Origin: Schizochytrium sp. TIO01
Lineage: Eukaryota; Sar; Bigyra; Thraustochytrida; Thraustochytriidae
Assembly (NCBI GenBank): GCA_004764695.1
Contig: SMSO01000007.1
Coordinates: forward strand, 451,501-515,500
Direction of reading: 5' to 3'
Length of the DNA: 64,000 nucleotides
Below the pieces are notes generated by a model. The model was not told the DNA's origin, ran no database searches, and saw only the letters and a program-made list of their open reading frames with translations. Both the position numbers and the translations under genes were made by a program. Below are positions 11,411 to 24,944 of this stretch, piece after piece; positions within the stretch are counted from its first letter, which is position 1, and the number at the start of each line of letters is the position of its first letter.

Positions 11411-14400
11411 ATGCTGATAGATATCATAATTGTGTGCCACAAGATCGGCAAAGCCTTTCGCTGGAGCAAGAATGATATCCAAGTTGGTCTTCTCCCCGTT
11501 CTCGCTTTCGAGTGACTGACTTGCTGTAAACTCGCTTTTGCCTTCATGACACATTCATTGCATAAGGGACATTACATGGGTATATTCGGCTGTGGACATC
11601 TGTGACGTGAGAGAGAGAGAGACTCTTCTTGGCGAAGCAGCAGAAGCCCTCGCTCTGCTGCACTGTCGTCTACTCATGCGCATGGAACAGTTTCGCTGAG
11701 ACTTCTGCTGCTTCGTGCCTTTCGAGTAAAGCTTACTCGAAACGAAAGAGAAGGCAAGGGAGGGTGAATCGGCACTTGTCCTTTTCACTCTGTCTTCTCC
11801 TCCTTCTTCACAGTACCCGCCTAAACACTGTCTGCCGTTTAAAAGGTTTTATCAATTTATACCAGGTAACCATTGGTGTTTCTAAAGATCCCCTTTCAAG
11901 AATACCAGCGAGATTCCGCGTATCAACATATCTCCCTATTGAGAAACGACCACTCCTGCAGCTAAAGCAGTATGACTTAGATTTTGAAGTATCGTCGTTG
12001 GCTTTGACTTGGTTTCAAGTAGATCATAACGATTCTCTGATTCACGATGTTTTTTCGCTTTTGCTTTTTTCAATTGTTCTTTAGTTAAAATAAATCAACA
12101 TAAAAATTTAACTCAAGATTTTTTAATATTTAAGAAAAAACACTATTAAAAAAAAAAATTTAAAAAAAATCTAATAATAATAAATTTTAATGCTTATGTA
12201 TTACGACTATTGAAATTATTACCATTGATAGTAGGATGGGCTAGTCTAGCTTTGAAACATTCAAAACAAATTAAAAATGTTTCTAAATTAAAATAAAAAT
12301 ATGATGAGGAAGAGGTCAAGGGAACCAGGCGCAGAATTGGATAATGTCAAGCAAAATGAGGACACGAGAAGAGGTGCTGTGCTGCTCAAGATAAACCTGC
12401 CGAGGCTATTCCAAGCTTCTGTACTCCGTCACATAATATTTCGGACGTCGAGGTCAATTCGTAAATCTAAATAGGGGATCTACATAAATGAGGTCCACGG
12501 AGCATTATCAACTTCGGGTTGGCACTCCTTTCACTCGCCGACACGAAAATGAGCCTCCTCGAGTATCGCACCCCCTTATTAAGTCGCTTTTGCCGCACGC
12601 GCTTACTCTTCCCCCACTGCCTCCGAATCTTTATAATTTCCCTCCTAATACACTGACCCTTTTGAGTCTCAGTGTAGCACCAGTATTTGTTCAGGGTAAG
12701 ACACAAGAAGTTATCGGCAGATGAGGGGAGCACCACTGACTTTATAAACAGGGTGGGAAGCAAAAAGGTTAAATTGCGCTTCTTGCGTGGATACTGGGTT
12801 AAAATGAAGCAGCATCTGGCTGCGGCCAACCTGGGCGAGTTCTTCGCCTCGCAGCCAGGCCACGCCAGCTCCAAATAGCCTCAGGCCGCCTGGTGCATAG
12901 ACCGTCACGCATACATGAACAGAGCTTGTCCCATAGCACCAGCGCGTGCCCACGACGAATACAACCGCCGACCTGCTTGGTCCCCAATGAGCGCTCTTTT
13001 TTACACTGTCTTCTACTTCGCGGCGCACGGTGCGGCGGCATGAGAGCGTGCATGTCCCCGATGCCTACTCTGGTGCGTGGCGGCGGTCGGGCTGGCCCGC
13101 GAGACGAGGCCTTCTGGACTGGACCTATCTGGACCGCCCCGGGCCTCGCTGTGCTCAAACGCCGGGCTCGAGAGACGAGGCCGGCACAAGGCGAGGCGAG
13201 CGGCGAGCGCGACTTTGGCGAAGGACCGTAACGGTCAAATTGCTGATATTATGATGAGAAGAAGGAGTGACCTTCGGTACACACCTACACTTTGGAGAGG
13301 TGATGGTGACTTGAGGTGAAGAGGTGGTGGTGCCGATGAGCGCCATGGTCATTGGCGTGAGCAGCTAGTGTCGCCTGCTTTGACTTGAAGAACGTAGCGT
13401 ACTGTTTGGTTTGAGCTGCTGGACTGTGACTGTTTTGGAGGTGTTTTAGCATTCAGGGTATAGGATATAGCTGTTGCTGGCTATATGCTGAAGGGGCGGT
13501 CAGCGCGGCACTGAGAGCCGTGCCAACGATAGGAGCAATCAGTGAAGGGGGTTTCATATGCTTGCATACTTGAATTTTTGCAGGATGACGTTGGGAGTGC
13601 CACATTGGCCACCAGACTGGAGAATAGAACGTTTTGCGAAGAAGAGGCGGAGCTCTTAGATCCTCGAAACTTGGGTGGTTCATTTGGGTTTGTAAAGGAG
13701 GTAGGTAATATCTCTTTGTATCTGTAAATGATAACAAGAATTCTCAACTAACTCGATCCAAATACGCCAATGCAGTCGAAAACGAGCGAGGATTTATTCC
13801 CGCGAAATCTATCACTAGCGGCCGCTACCATGCACCGGAGCAGGAGTCATCGAGAGCAACGCGCTGCCAAAAAACCTAGCGAGACCTCTGGGAAGAGGCA
13901 AGATGGATGCTGGATGTCTGCTTGCCTGCCAGTGGAAGAGACTTCAGCGTGCGGCCATCCTACATGTACCGCGCTAGTGCGAGCTTTCTAAAACGTGAGA
14001 CAAAACATTCTGCTTCGACTTCAACTTGTTTGCCTGTCCGCTAGTTGGTGGCCCAGATGCACGCTGGTGACAGCGCTTCAATTTACAGGGGCCTCGATCT
14101 TTTCCAGCTGTCCGACGTTAACCGCATCAGTGGTTCCCTAATAGTAATACGAAGTCTTCTGTAGAAAGGGTGGACGAGGAGGACTAGGTGGCACTATACT
14201 AAGAGGTTGTAACGGTAGTCCTTACATAAGAGACTGCTACGAGCATGGCCTTTTTCGCCACGTGAACTAAACGGAGCGTAATCTAGGCTGCTAGATCAAC
14301 GAAAGCTTCTTCAGATGATTGGGTGCGCGAGACCGAAGCGACAAGAAACGCCATTGCGACAAGCGCTTCATCTTGTGATGGGTGCGAGGCAGGTATGAAA

Positions 14401-14448
14401 GAACGAGAAGCAATGAATTTACAGGTTTCCGCTTGAAGTATTGTGGAA

Positions 14449-14471
14449 TACAGCACAGTACAGCACAGTAA
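14449..14471. repeat. 10-bp tandem duplication
   Basis: The unit CAGCACAGTA is present twice in direct tandem. Confidence 0.8.
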
Positions 14472-17400
14472 GGTTGGCCGATGCAACTTCAAAGGAAGTT
14501 CATTGCTTGCACAGCCTGGACCGGGTCTGGCCGAGAAGGTATCGGTTTGGGAACGGACCTCAGCAATCATAAAAACTCACCATCCAAATTATAGAATGTT
14601 CGTCACCAGTATCAAATGTTCGATATTTTACCCTGCTTCGACGAAGCATCCAGGATTCGAACAACTTTAAGCACCACAGAGACTTCTGCGCATCACTTTG
14701 TTAACTCGAATTCGAGGCAAGATCTTTATGAATGTTTCGCCTTTGGCAGAGATCCTCATGTAAATGTGGTGATATTTTCGCACTTTACTGTGATTAGGAG
14801 GTCGACCTTAGCAGCTCAACCGCAAATGCAAAGTTCAACTTGGAGTTGGCCGATTCATAACTCAATATAGCATGAATTCAGATTCTTTGCAAAAGCATCA
14901 ATGGTTGCTCTCTTGTTGCTGTGAAGACTCCAAAACTGCTCCTCGAGTTATACCTTTTCTATCGCATATGGCTCCATTGTTTCAGCCAAATGAAAACAAA
15001 ATAAATGAAGCAGTTTATGTAATTATTTAGAAATCGTGTCACCGCAATTTAACCCCCCTTCGAATTTGCGCTTGTTCTACTCTTCTCAGCCAATGGCGTA
15101 GCCACAAGGCAACAAATTGAATAAATATATTTCATTGTATAGCTGGAGCTTTCTTTTAGGGAGTAGAAGAAAAGAAAAGAAAAGGTATTCAAAGTTTCAA
15201 TATAGTTCCCAGTTTTTGTAGTTAGAAGCAAAAATCCTTGAGAGATTTGGAAAAGAAGAAAAAAAAAGGAACCGACGAGACTTTCAAAAGACCCTCTCAT
15301 GCTGCAATGAAGTTTGTAGCGGTGATTTAGGCGTATCTGCAAGTGCAACTTCGTGATTATCAACGTCATCTCAAGCAGGTCCATTTAATGTTCATCTTTT
15401 TTTTTGTGGTGATCCTTGGAGACTCTGCCTCGCAGGTTGCTTGTTTAAGGGTAATAGTTGGCAGAAGGTACCGAGGTCATAGCAGTTTACATAAATTTTT
15501 GTTTTATGTTCAATTTTTTAGATTTAAAAATATATGTTGACAGAATACCTTTTCCTTTTTATTTTCCTTTCTCCCCTTAACTTTTCAATTTTTCAATTTT
15601 AAATTAACTTTAATTTTAAAAAATATATACGTAACAAAATACTAAATATTTATGATCATGATAATAATAATAATAATAGTACTAATACTATGAATAATAA
15701 CAAATAATTAAATAGAGCGCCATCTTGAATAGTTAGTTAGAATTCAGACGAAAGGTAGAGACGATCTCACGATGGTTTTCGTTGAATGATGAAAACCAAA
15801 ATGAATCTTGGACTCATTCTGTGCTGAGGCTCTCAGAGGTTCAATCATTCTTTATTGCATTATAGAGTACCTTCTCTTCGTGCCTCCATGTGCTGGACTT
15901 GGAAAAGAGAGGTTTGGAACTCCCTCGGCGACCGTTCGCATTAGTCTTATTTTTTACGGTATATAGGGCTACTCGTTCAGGACACGATTTTTGATTGACC
16001 AATCTCAGTGCATCCCCATCGCTCTATTCCTACTCGCTCAAAAGTATAAACAGCTATGAAACGACAGACAAAGTGGCGGCACGTTCGCAGGCGGCCGCAC
16101 GTTCATTAGATCTAATATGGTGCTTGCACCACTCAGGATATCTATGGTCTCGCTGGGAATGATGTCTCACTCTAGCATCTCATTACCAGCACTTGCCGTT
16201 TTTTCCTTTTCACTTTTTTGTTTTTGTTTTGTTGTTTCGTTTGGTGCTACAAGTGAGTGGTTTGAAGATCAGATCTTGAAAATCTGTGGAGTCTAAATTT
16301 GTCAATCCAAGCATATTTAGTCAAGTTGACCGGGGCCAAGTCAAATCGCATGGAGAGAGCAATGACGTAGATCCTGCGAGGGCTTCCGATGGGTATTTTC
16401 ACCAAAAAAAGTTTGCTTGCGTCGGTGAAAGATCGAAAAGCGAGCACTGCCCAGCTCGATCCGCTGCTCCGAGCGAGCGAGCATCTGCGCCGGCTACCGG
16501 TTGTAGAGGTATTATTAGTCTATTCGTAAACTCACTCACTCGCTAGATGCAATGGTGCCTGAATGAATGACAAAACGAGAAATTTGCGTTGGTTGATTGG
16601 CTGATGGATGGAAATTACTCGCTGTTAGTTGTTTTGGTTGTTCGGCTGTTTGTTGATTTCGCAGTGAGTTTTGATTACATTCCCTGTCGAATAAGGTAAT
16701 GGTCTTCAGAAAGCTCTAGGTACCTACCTACCTTTCTACCTACCTTCCTACCACTCGGTAGCACTAATTCCTTCAACTGATCGGGCTATTTACAAGTGCA
16801 GCTGTTTTGGGATCTTGATTGTCACCTCGAGCTGCTTGTCAACGAGGCTGCTATGTTTGAAGTTGTTTGCTAGCACTCGCTACGTATAATTATTTTGTGG
16901 CGGTGTGTTATATTTTCCAAAGCGATTGTTCGCTTATTGGAAAAAACAAAATAAAAGGAAACATTTATTGTTGTTCTTGTCCTCATTTCTTCGGGCAGAG
17001 CAGAGCGCTCGCTCAGACATGAAAATGGGTGACGCGAGGTGCAGGTCTGCGGATTCATGCAAACACGCTGTTGACAAGAATGCTCGATCGACGTGCGCAT
17101 AGCGTCCCCAAGCGATGCAAGTTGATTGGTAGAGAGCTTGAGCACCACACAAAAACTAAGGAATAAGTGGCCCTGATTTGTTTTTACTCATTTACACATT
17201 TTATTTTATTTTCGCATTCTTATAATTTATCTTCCTAGGCCTACTTCGTTTTTATCCACCATTGCACAAAATCTTGTTAGTAAAAGTAGATAAACAACCT
17301 GTTTGTGTGCCAGGAGAGTGGAAGTTTGCCTTTCTACAATTATTGATTGTCTATTTTACAAAATCGGGTCAACCACTCCATTGGTTACCAGCAGCGGCAC

Positions 17401-19035
17401 TTTTTCTTCTTTTAAATCATTTTTGTTATCCACCAAGCTTTTCATATCTAGGTAGGCAGTTTTTTTCCGCACCAGTTTGAGAAAAAACAATACTAGATCT
17501 AAGGCTATCGATTATCATCTTCATTCGTTCCCAGGATATACGCAAACATGTGGTTTGGATTTCCCATTTGTTCTACGGTATCTTCTATTTCCTTTTTTTT
17601 TAATTTTAAAACGAACAGAAAGATATCACAGTTAGAAAGAGTGAAAATGCGAACACGCTTGGCAGTAGGACAACGGCTTGAGTTAGCTTGGCCTGCACCG
17701 CGTCTCCGATCGGCGCTACTTCTACCCAAAAAAATCACACCTCGGGCAGGTCATTCATCCATTCTCCATTCACAACGTTTCCTCAAGTCTCGACTTGGAT
17801 CATGGAATGTAGTACTCCACGCTCGCGCTTCCCGGCAAGCAGCTCTTGCAATGCCCCTGTACAACAGTTGAACAAAAGAAATCACAGCAAATCATCATGC
17901 GGCACGTGTGGAGCAGCACTTGCAGCGCATGCAGGCAGGCAGCATCACCCTCAATTCCGAGCCTCTTTCCTATTCGTGTTCCCAGTTTGTGCCTATCGAA
18001 TCGTGACCTCCGCTTGAAGCGCTGCCGCGGCTGCCCAGGTACTCACTTGTCAGTCAGCGATCCTTGCGAGGGGTAAGTAAGATTGGAACCGAGTTGAACC
18101 TGGCCTCCAAGCCGTCCTTGGAACTGCCGGCACCTGCACGAGCCTTCGCGTGCCAAGGAAAAAACAGCAAAACACATGAGCCATACACCTGTTTGCACCC
18201 ATTAGGCCTCGCGAGGCCTACAACCAATCGTTTGATCACTATTACTGGCGAGAGCCTGTACACCCGTGCATCGAGTGTAGCATGGCACGCGCGGCGGACC
18301 AAGCTGCTGCAAAGTATCAGTGCAAACGGAGTTCAAGTGTATTGGCGAACCAAGCTATAACGCCTTAGTAAGTTAACTGTAACTGCTGGCGGCCATGTGC
18401 ACAACAACAGCAAGCAAGAATAGCACTGAGTGATTAATGATGAAATTACACTCCAGCATGGCAACCAGGAGCTCCCTAATAGAAAAGAGGAGTCTAACCG
18501 CTCGGCCAAACGCGTCGAGGTCATCTCCTGTACCGCTGTTGGTAAGGTTTGGGTACCTATTTGCTCGTAGAGCCCCGAGCGATTAAGCCCTTAAAAAGTC
18601 TTTCAAAGGTCGCGTGTGACCATCCATGATTTTCGCTTCGAAACCTTGCATGTCTATACTTTAGAGAGCAAGCTCTGACACAAGTGGAAGAGGCTTCAGA
18701 TATTTAGATAATCCCGACCCGTCATGGCCATGAACTGGACGAAATGCAGCGCTGCCCAAGCCTACAATCCTCTGTTGAATTGTTCGTTGTCATGACCAAT
18801 AGGCCTATTTATTAAGACAGCAGAGCAAAGGGCCACTTTTTACTAGGTAGACGTAAAGATTTTGTAGAAACTAAAGACCACAGAAAAGGCTCACAGCACC
18901 TCTTGCAAGCGTGTGCCTGCCCAGAAATACCTGGCCGTAGAGCTCCACCCTGACGGTTGCCCCTTTTCACTGAACCTACTTAATCAGCACCAACCAAACG
19001 CAGTGCCAAAGGTTTGAGCGTGACAAGTGGCAGCC

Positions 19036-19920
19036 ATGGCAGACATCGGGCTGCGCAAGGCGCACCACGAGACCACAGAAGCTGGCGTTACGGAGACAGA
19101 TTATAATGAAGAGGCTCAACAGGAGTGCACACCGTTTCAAGTGCTTCTTCTGAAAGATGAATCAATACCCTGCAAATACCAGACTGCTCTGACGCCACGC
19201 GGCGGCGAGGTTCTCTACTGCCCGGTCCTCAGCTTTGAGTTTGTGAGCGGTGCGGAAGGCCGTGTGCAAGCCGCGTTGCAGGCTGCTTCTAACGAAGGTA
19301 AGGAGGTTGCTGTCGTGGTAACAAGCCCAAGATCCGCAGAAGTGGCCGCAAGAGCTGTACCACTTGAATTCCAACCCCAGCCGGATCAGTGGTTTGCTGT
19401 AGGTGAAGAAACAGCAACCCGTCTTGGACGCGATGATGATTCAATTCAAGGCGCTCAGTCTGGGTCTGCTCAGGTTCTGCTGCCCGAAATCAAAGCGTGG
19501 TTTGCAGAGAAGGAGGACTCGAGGCAAGTAATTTTCTTATGTGGCAACCTCCGGCGCGACACCATTCCCAATGGTCTTAAGGAGGCTGGCATTCCAATGG
19601 TCGAGATTGAGGTCTACCGCACAATCCCAGACCCCAACCCTGACCTGCCACCCTCCTGGACTACGACAGCACCTGGTGAACATCGCTTTGTAGTCTTTTT
19701 CAGCCCAAGCGGTGTCTCCTGCATTTCGAACTTACCTACTGAAAGCTCCCTCGCCTCTGATGTGCGAATTGTTGCGATTGGTAAAACCTCGGCCGCAAGT
19801 CTAGAGGCAGACGCGCCGCATATTCTTGAGAAAGCATCTCAAGAGTCTCTACTGGTGTGCGCCAAACCTTCTCCTGATGGCCTTCTCGCTGTTATTCAAG
19901 AGTCTTTGTCAGAGTCTTGA
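19036..19920 (+). CDS. Uroporphyrinogen-III synthase
   Basis: This 294-residue protein closes and isomerises hydroxymethylbilane to uroporphyrinogen III, the fourth step of tetrapyrrole (haem) synthesis. The family pattern is visible across the length: an N-terminal strand FQVLLLKDE followed by a bilobed layout, VVVTSPRSAEVAARA in lobe 1, FAVGEETATRLG at the hinge, VIFLCGNLRRDTIPNGLKE in lobe 2, VYRT, then FVVFFSPSGVSCI and VRIVAIGKTSAASLEA near the end. Length fits the eukaryotic family (about 260-300). The first ATG, at 19036, has a good context (GCCATGG). An in-frame GTG at 19027 is unlikely to be used. No targeting peptide is evident: the first 35 residues are acidic and hydrophilic, suggesting a cytosolic enzyme. 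It has no introns and no operon-like partner; the next gene is convergent. Confidence 0.93.
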   Translation: MADIGLRKAHHETTEAGVTETDYNEEAQQECTPFQVLLLKDESIPCKYQTALTPRGGEVLYCPVLSFEFVSGAEGRVQAALQAASNEGKEVAVVVTSPRSAEVAARAVPLEFQPQPDQWFAVGEETATRLGRDDDSIQGAQSGSAQVLLPEIKAWFAEKEDSRQVIFLCGNLRRDTIPNGLKEAGIPMVEIEVYRTIPDPNPDLPPSWTTTAPGEHRFVVFFSPSGVSCISNLPTESSLASDVRIVAIGKTSAASLEADAPHILEKASQESLLVCAKPSPDGLLAVIQESLSES

Positions 19921-20629
19921 TAAGCAATGAGCAAAACCTCTACTGCTTGCATGGCAATGTGTGGCATACGTCTCAGTTACACTAAGATAGTTGTTGATAG
20001 TAATATAAAGATGAAGCCAATGATAATGCGATTCATTTAATCAATCTTCTGATTTGTTTCCGTATTTATCAAGTGGCATCACACACACTCCTGAAGGTAA
20101 ATACCTAAAGGTACTGCTAGTAAAGTATATATTAAACAGATACGATAGTCTAAGATTCATCTCCTTACATACGATACATGAATTGTTGCTTGTCTGTACA
20201 TAGATATAGGGGGGTCTCATCAATTATATACAGCATAGTCGGGCAGTTTGAATCATCTAAATTAAGTGACTGCTATTTTCCTGGATCTTTCTGCCGATGA
20301 CTTGCAGCGAAATGAGCGAGTTTCCCACAAACAAGTAATGAGGTAGAGATTTTATATAATACCATAAGTATGTATACAATTTGAAGAGAAAACGATAGAA
20401 TTGCAACTTTGGAAAATGGAACTTTAAAAACGAGTGCATAAGGCAATATACAAGTAATCTCAAGATCATCAAAACATGGTCATTTTATGAGGAAGTGAGT
20501 CAAACAGATGGCTAGTGATACGGCAAAAAGGAAAGTGTGGAAAAGGGGTTTTAAAACGATGCTGTTCGTAGTGAGAAAGGTGACTCACTTGGAGCACAAA
20601 GTCTCTTGAGCATTGCAACAACTCTAAAT
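19921..20629. other. Convergent intergenic region, AT-rich
   Basis: These 709 bp separate the stop codons of the synthase (+) and the Nudix gene (-). They must hold both 3' ends. Composition is AT-rich with no microsatellite arrays, and no other feature was recognised. Confidence 0.7.
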
Positions 20630-22372
20630 CTAGTGATCACAATATCCAAGAGAGAACTCCCGCGTTACAACATCCTTGTCAAAAACGACAGAAGGCAAGA
20701 GTTTCATGAATCGATGCAAAATGTATCCTGTCAACCCCCAAATGACACGATCCTTGGGTGCATCCTTTTCACGGAAGACGGGCGGAGAATAGTCCCGCAC
20801 GACCCAGTTATCCTGGTCCAAAAGGGCGCTCACAGGAACCGTGAAGAAGTCCCGCACCTCATCAGGGTTGGGATCCAGCTTGAGCTCCTCAAAAGCACCC
20901 AAGTATCCTACCACAGGTGTAACTGCCACGCCAGTAATAGCTGCCAACTCGGACCAGTCACTCCGGAGAATACCAAGCACATTTACGGCCCCACGAGGGA
21001 TGCCAACCTCCTCATGCAATTCGCGGAGGCCCGTATCAACCACGCTCTTGTCTGTGTCATCAATCATGCCACCAGGAAAACAAACCTCTCCCTTGTGGCG
21101 ATTGATATTATGCGAGCGCTGTGTGAACAAGATAGACGGCACGTTACGCACATGACAGAGTGGCACGATAACTGAAGCGCGCTTGCGAGCTCGGCTTGAG
21201 ATTTCTCTCGGAAGACGATTGAGGCGTTTGCGAAGCCGATTAAGAACCTCAGGGTGAAAAAGCCCGCCCTCTCGAAAGTCTGGGAGCACATAATCGTGTG
21301 CATCATTGGGCACGGCGAGCTCCTCGCCCATGCTAAACTCGCGTTCTGGGTTGTCCGGGTCCCAGCGATCCATATTTGCCTCACGATAATGCGACCTTGC
21401 CAGAGACATATTTGCATACGGAGAAAGCAGATCCCTCGCAGCCTGGAGTGCCTCTGGACTGATCTGGTCATTACTAGCGCACACAATTGATGCACACTCG
21501 GCCAAGACCTCCTCGCGGTCTCTCAAAGCACGTGCAAGTGCCGGTGCCGTATAATGGTTTACCAGAGCGTCAAGATCGTCGGCCTTACGACCCGACACGA
21601 AGCTACCTCGAAACCCAGAGTCATCAGTTTTGTCAAGCCATGCTACAAGGCGGTCCACCATGATGTCCTTGAAGTCTGCCTCGCGCTCCTTTGCAGATCC
21701 TGCTTGGAGGTTCGCTTGAAGGCTCGCTTTTCGCTCAAGCCTCGGCCTAAACTCCCGCTGAAGTCCATCTTTGCCATCTTCTTGGTCTTCATTGACCATT
21801 GTGCGATCGTCAACACCAAGAGCGGCGCCTTCTGGTCCAGCAAGTTCGAGGTCTTCATCAACTTTAGAACTTGCTGAAGTCGAAAATGTTGAAGATATTG
21901 GGGATTCTAATTTCATTGACGCAGTTGATGTTGAACTTGAGGATGAAGATGAAGATGAAAATGAGCCTGGAGAAGCTTCAGAGGGGGCTGAAGAAGAGGA
22001 AGAGGCCGACGAAAGATTAGCAGAAGAAGCAGTGGAAGATGACGCCGAGGGAATAGATGAAGCAATCGGGTGGAGTTTGCTGACTGCAGCAGCCTCCTTA
22101 CGTTTGAGAGCGGCAGCAGTCTCATGGCTATCAGCGGATATGGAATCCGCCATGCGTAGAGAGCCTGCAGGAGGAGGAGGCTCTGTGCGAGCAGGTCGGC
22201 CTTTGGAGATCGAATCGGAGGTCTTCCCGCGGGAAATGACCGTCGCCACACCAGGCCTGGTGGCCTTTACGAGCAGCGGGGAGATAGAGTTCGATGCATC
22301 AGGCAACAGGGAGCTTGGCAGGCCAGCCCGGCCTGCCGCGAGCGCCCTGGTAAGCCCACGACGCGACAGCAT
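20630..22372 (-). CDS. Nudix hydrolase, coenzyme A diphosphatase type (NUDT7/8-like), probably mitochondrial
   Basis: The 580-residue product would cleave CoA or acyl-CoA to 3',5'-ADP and phosphopantetheine. The C-terminal third (about 390-560) carries the CoA-pyrophosphatase signature: ILFTQRSHNINRHKGEV leads into FPGGMIDDTDKSVVDTGLRE and then LHEEVGI, with the box starting near residue 433. The GG-x2-D-x-(T/S)-D spacing before the REL-x-EE core is that of NUDT7/NUDT8 and bacterial NudL, not of MutT. The metal-binding RE and EE glutamates are intact. Residues 1-50 are rich in Arg, Ser and Ala and nearly lack acidic residues, so a mitochondrial presequence is likely. Residues about 60-240 are Ser-rich low complexity, and about 240-390 is a helical region of unknown role, making it over twice the usual family length. 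The start chosen is the ATG at 22372; an in-frame GTG lies 45 bp upstream. It has no introns. Confidence 0.9.
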   Translation of the reverse strand: MLSRRGLTRALAAGRAGLPSSLLPDASNSISPLLVKATRPGVATVISRGKTSDSISKGRPARTEPPPPAGSLRMADSISADSHETAAALKRKEAAAVSKLHPIASSIPSASSSTASSANLSSASSSSSAPSEASPGSFSSSSSSSSSTSTASMKLESPISSTFSTSASSKVDEDLELAGPEGAALGVDDRTMVNEDQEDGKDGLQREFRPRLERKASLQANLQAGSAKEREADFKDIMVDRLVAWLDKTDDSGFRGSFVSGRKADDLDALVNHYTAPALARALRDREEVLAECASIVCASNDQISPEALQAARDLLSPYANMSLARSHYREANMDRWDPDNPEREFSMGEELAVPNDAHDYVLPDFREGGLFHPEVLNRLRKRLNRLPREISSRARKRASVIVPLCHVRNVPSILFTQRSHNINRHKGEVCFPGGMIDDTDKSVVDTGLRELHEEVGIPRGAVNVLGILRSDWSELAAITGVAVTPVVGYLGAFEELKLDPNPDEVRDFFTVPVSALLDQDNWVVRDYSPPVFREKDAPKDRVIWGLTGYILHRFMKLLPSVVFDKDVVTREFSLGYCDH

Positions 22373-24944
22373 CGGCGAGATCTGCAAGGCTTGGCGTCTG
22401 GCGGTGGCCGTTCCCACGCACGAACCGCCTGGAAGCTTTCATCAAACTAGTATCTAAACCTCGGAAGCACGTTCCGGCAAGATTGGAGTTCCGCGTCAAA
22501 ACCTGCGCAGTTCAACCCAACATCTCAGGTCCTGAAGCTGGACTGCTCGAGGACTGCCTGTCGAGCTTGAGAGCCTTGGCTGATTAGCTTTTGCTTCAGA
22601 CTCAAGGCCGCGACACCTCAAGAACCATCGGAAGGGGACCATATGTACGCCCACGACGTCGTTCGGAGTAACTCTGAGAGCTAGATTCGCCGGTTTTATC
22701 ATAAGGGTTATACGAGCGCGTGTTCTGTTTGAAGTTTCGCCGAATTAGGGAACGGAACGGATTTGAACCGCGCCGGAGCAATGGGGACCGCCATTTTGGG
22801 GCCAGCAGAATGGGTAAAAGTATGCGAAGTTGCATACGGTCAAACGGGTATTAGTATGCTGAGTGGAGAACTTGGGACATGGAAGGGTCATAAGTGAACA
22901 ACGGAGACATGGAGAAGAATACGATGGTCCGACAAAGGTCTGGGTTTGGGGAGATGGCGCAGAGGGTTAAATATGGAAATGGTTGAAACTGGAGATACTA
23001 GAGAAGCCTCGGCTTTTAGAAATGATTTTTGCATCTTGGGAGATCAAAATATGAAAGGGTCGGGATGAAATTGGGTGGCTGCGGTGACGCTGGTGAAATG
23101 GAAACGAAGAAAGCGGTCGAAGTGACCAGAAAGAATTCAGCAGCAGCGTGCGCATAAGCATAAGGGGTGCCAAAAGGAACAAACGTGAAAGCTATATAGA
23201 AAAGGGAATGTGAGAAGAAAAGAAAAAAAGATCATTTACAGAGTTGCTGCACGATTTTGTATTTGTTAAAGGAGATACTACGAGGAAGGGCAGGTGCATG
23301 AATAAAAAGACAGTGTCATATTGAAGTGGTGATTTCCATCAGAAAGGTGTATGTTCGGATTAAGCCAGGTTTGTTTTAACTTGTTGAGTGGATTTTTCAG
23401 AATGACAAACAGTAGATAAAACCATTTTCCATTATAAGAAATTGCAAATAGTTATAGTAAAAACAATGTTATGCTTTAAAATAAGAATATAGCATCAGAA
23501 GCCAAACATAGAAGATATCTCTCATTCACCATACAAGTAACTCGTAATGAGTTCTTCTCCTCAGAAACCTAGATTTTTTCGGCTGAGGTCATTTCAAGTT
23601 AGTTGCTATCCAAAACGCAACTAAAGAAAACCATTCCCCATAAACACAAATTTGCAATGGTGCAATAAGAAGAGACAGCTCGATAGAAAAAGAATAAGAT
23701 TAGGATAAAATCTGAGCAACAATTTTTTGTTTTAAATCCCTATACCAATTGGTGATGATTTGTTGTTGCCAAGAATGGAGACAGAGAATATCCTACAAAT
23801 GAAACTACGTAAGTAGAAAGCGGTGAAATCTTTACTTTGTTTTGAAAGTAATAGATCAAAGACCTTACAGTATTTGCATCTCCCAAACATTTAGGCTCTT
23901 TAAAGACTTGGTAGTAGTATGCAAGCACAAGATCTGTTGAGAAGTTGCTAAGAGTGTGTGCGTATGCCGTGCCCCCTTCGCTGTACCTATCAAGACAAAT
24001 AGTAGAATGACTGAAAGTTTAATAGAAATGGCACGAGCCAAGTTTCAGAAATGCCATGAGTACCGTATATCTTGAAAATGACTTGACTTCAACTGATCAT
24101 TCAGAACTCAACCGAAACTATACACATACACCTATTCAACTTTGTTCAGTGCATACTTTCTCCTGGCTCCAGCCTCGCGCTCTAAAGTGTGCCCTTTCAG
24201 TTCAACGTTTGCTTCTTTTCCTCGAGGTTTCACTTGCGCAATTGTGTAGACAGCTACTCTAGGTAACTCATTCATTTCCCTATATTGAGAGGTAATGGCC
24301 ACATAAAGAAGCCTTGAGAACTCTTGTCCATACCAGATTCTGCGTCCAAATTCAGTTTGGTGTACATTATTTATCTGCTGCCGCTCGGTCTTACGCAGAA
24401 GCGTCTTACGTTAATTTGCCCTCTCAAACATGGTTTCCCTAACTATCCAGGCGACTCAAATAGGCCAAGACGGTTGCACGCTCTTCGTTTCACACCAAAC
24501 ATTGCACGAGGCCTCAACAAAGCATTTCTCGGCGACCTCGACAGGCCAAACCGGGCGTGCCGGGACATGTACCATGTCCCCCCAAACGGCCTGCTACATG
24601 ATCATTAAAGTGATCCCTAATCCAAAAGCCACTTCTCTTTGCCAGTAAACCATCATCCACAAAATCAAGAAGAGCTGCCCGTATAGGCCGACGCGGAGGC
24701 CTTGGACCTTGCGCAGGGCGCTCCGAAGAGCCTTGGCCTGGCAGAGGCCGTGACGGATCGGATCCGGAACAGTTCCGCGATCGTGCCGCGGATTGCCAAA
24801 TTGCCATCTTGACAATTTTAGTACCTCAAGCAAACAATCGCGCGATCCTGGCGGTGCGTGTCCAAGCTCTAGGCCAGCAGACCCGCTAGGCTGAGCTTGT
24901 GCGGACGGGGAAGAGGGGTCTGCGACAGTTTGCTGTCAGGAGTC
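22373..24944. other. Divergent intergenic region
   Basis: This lies between the starts of the Nudix gene (-) and the ankyrin gene (+), so both promoters are inside. The right part, from about 22900, is AT-rich with very few microsatellites. No open frame longer than about 100 codons has recognisable protein character, and nothing else was identified. Confidence 0.65.

Noticed and set aside
22735-22800. Possible tRNA T-arm on the minus strand (GGTTCAAATCC)
   Set aside because: The bases flanking the loop do not form a five-pair stem, and no matching acceptor, D-arm or anticodon arm could be laid out.
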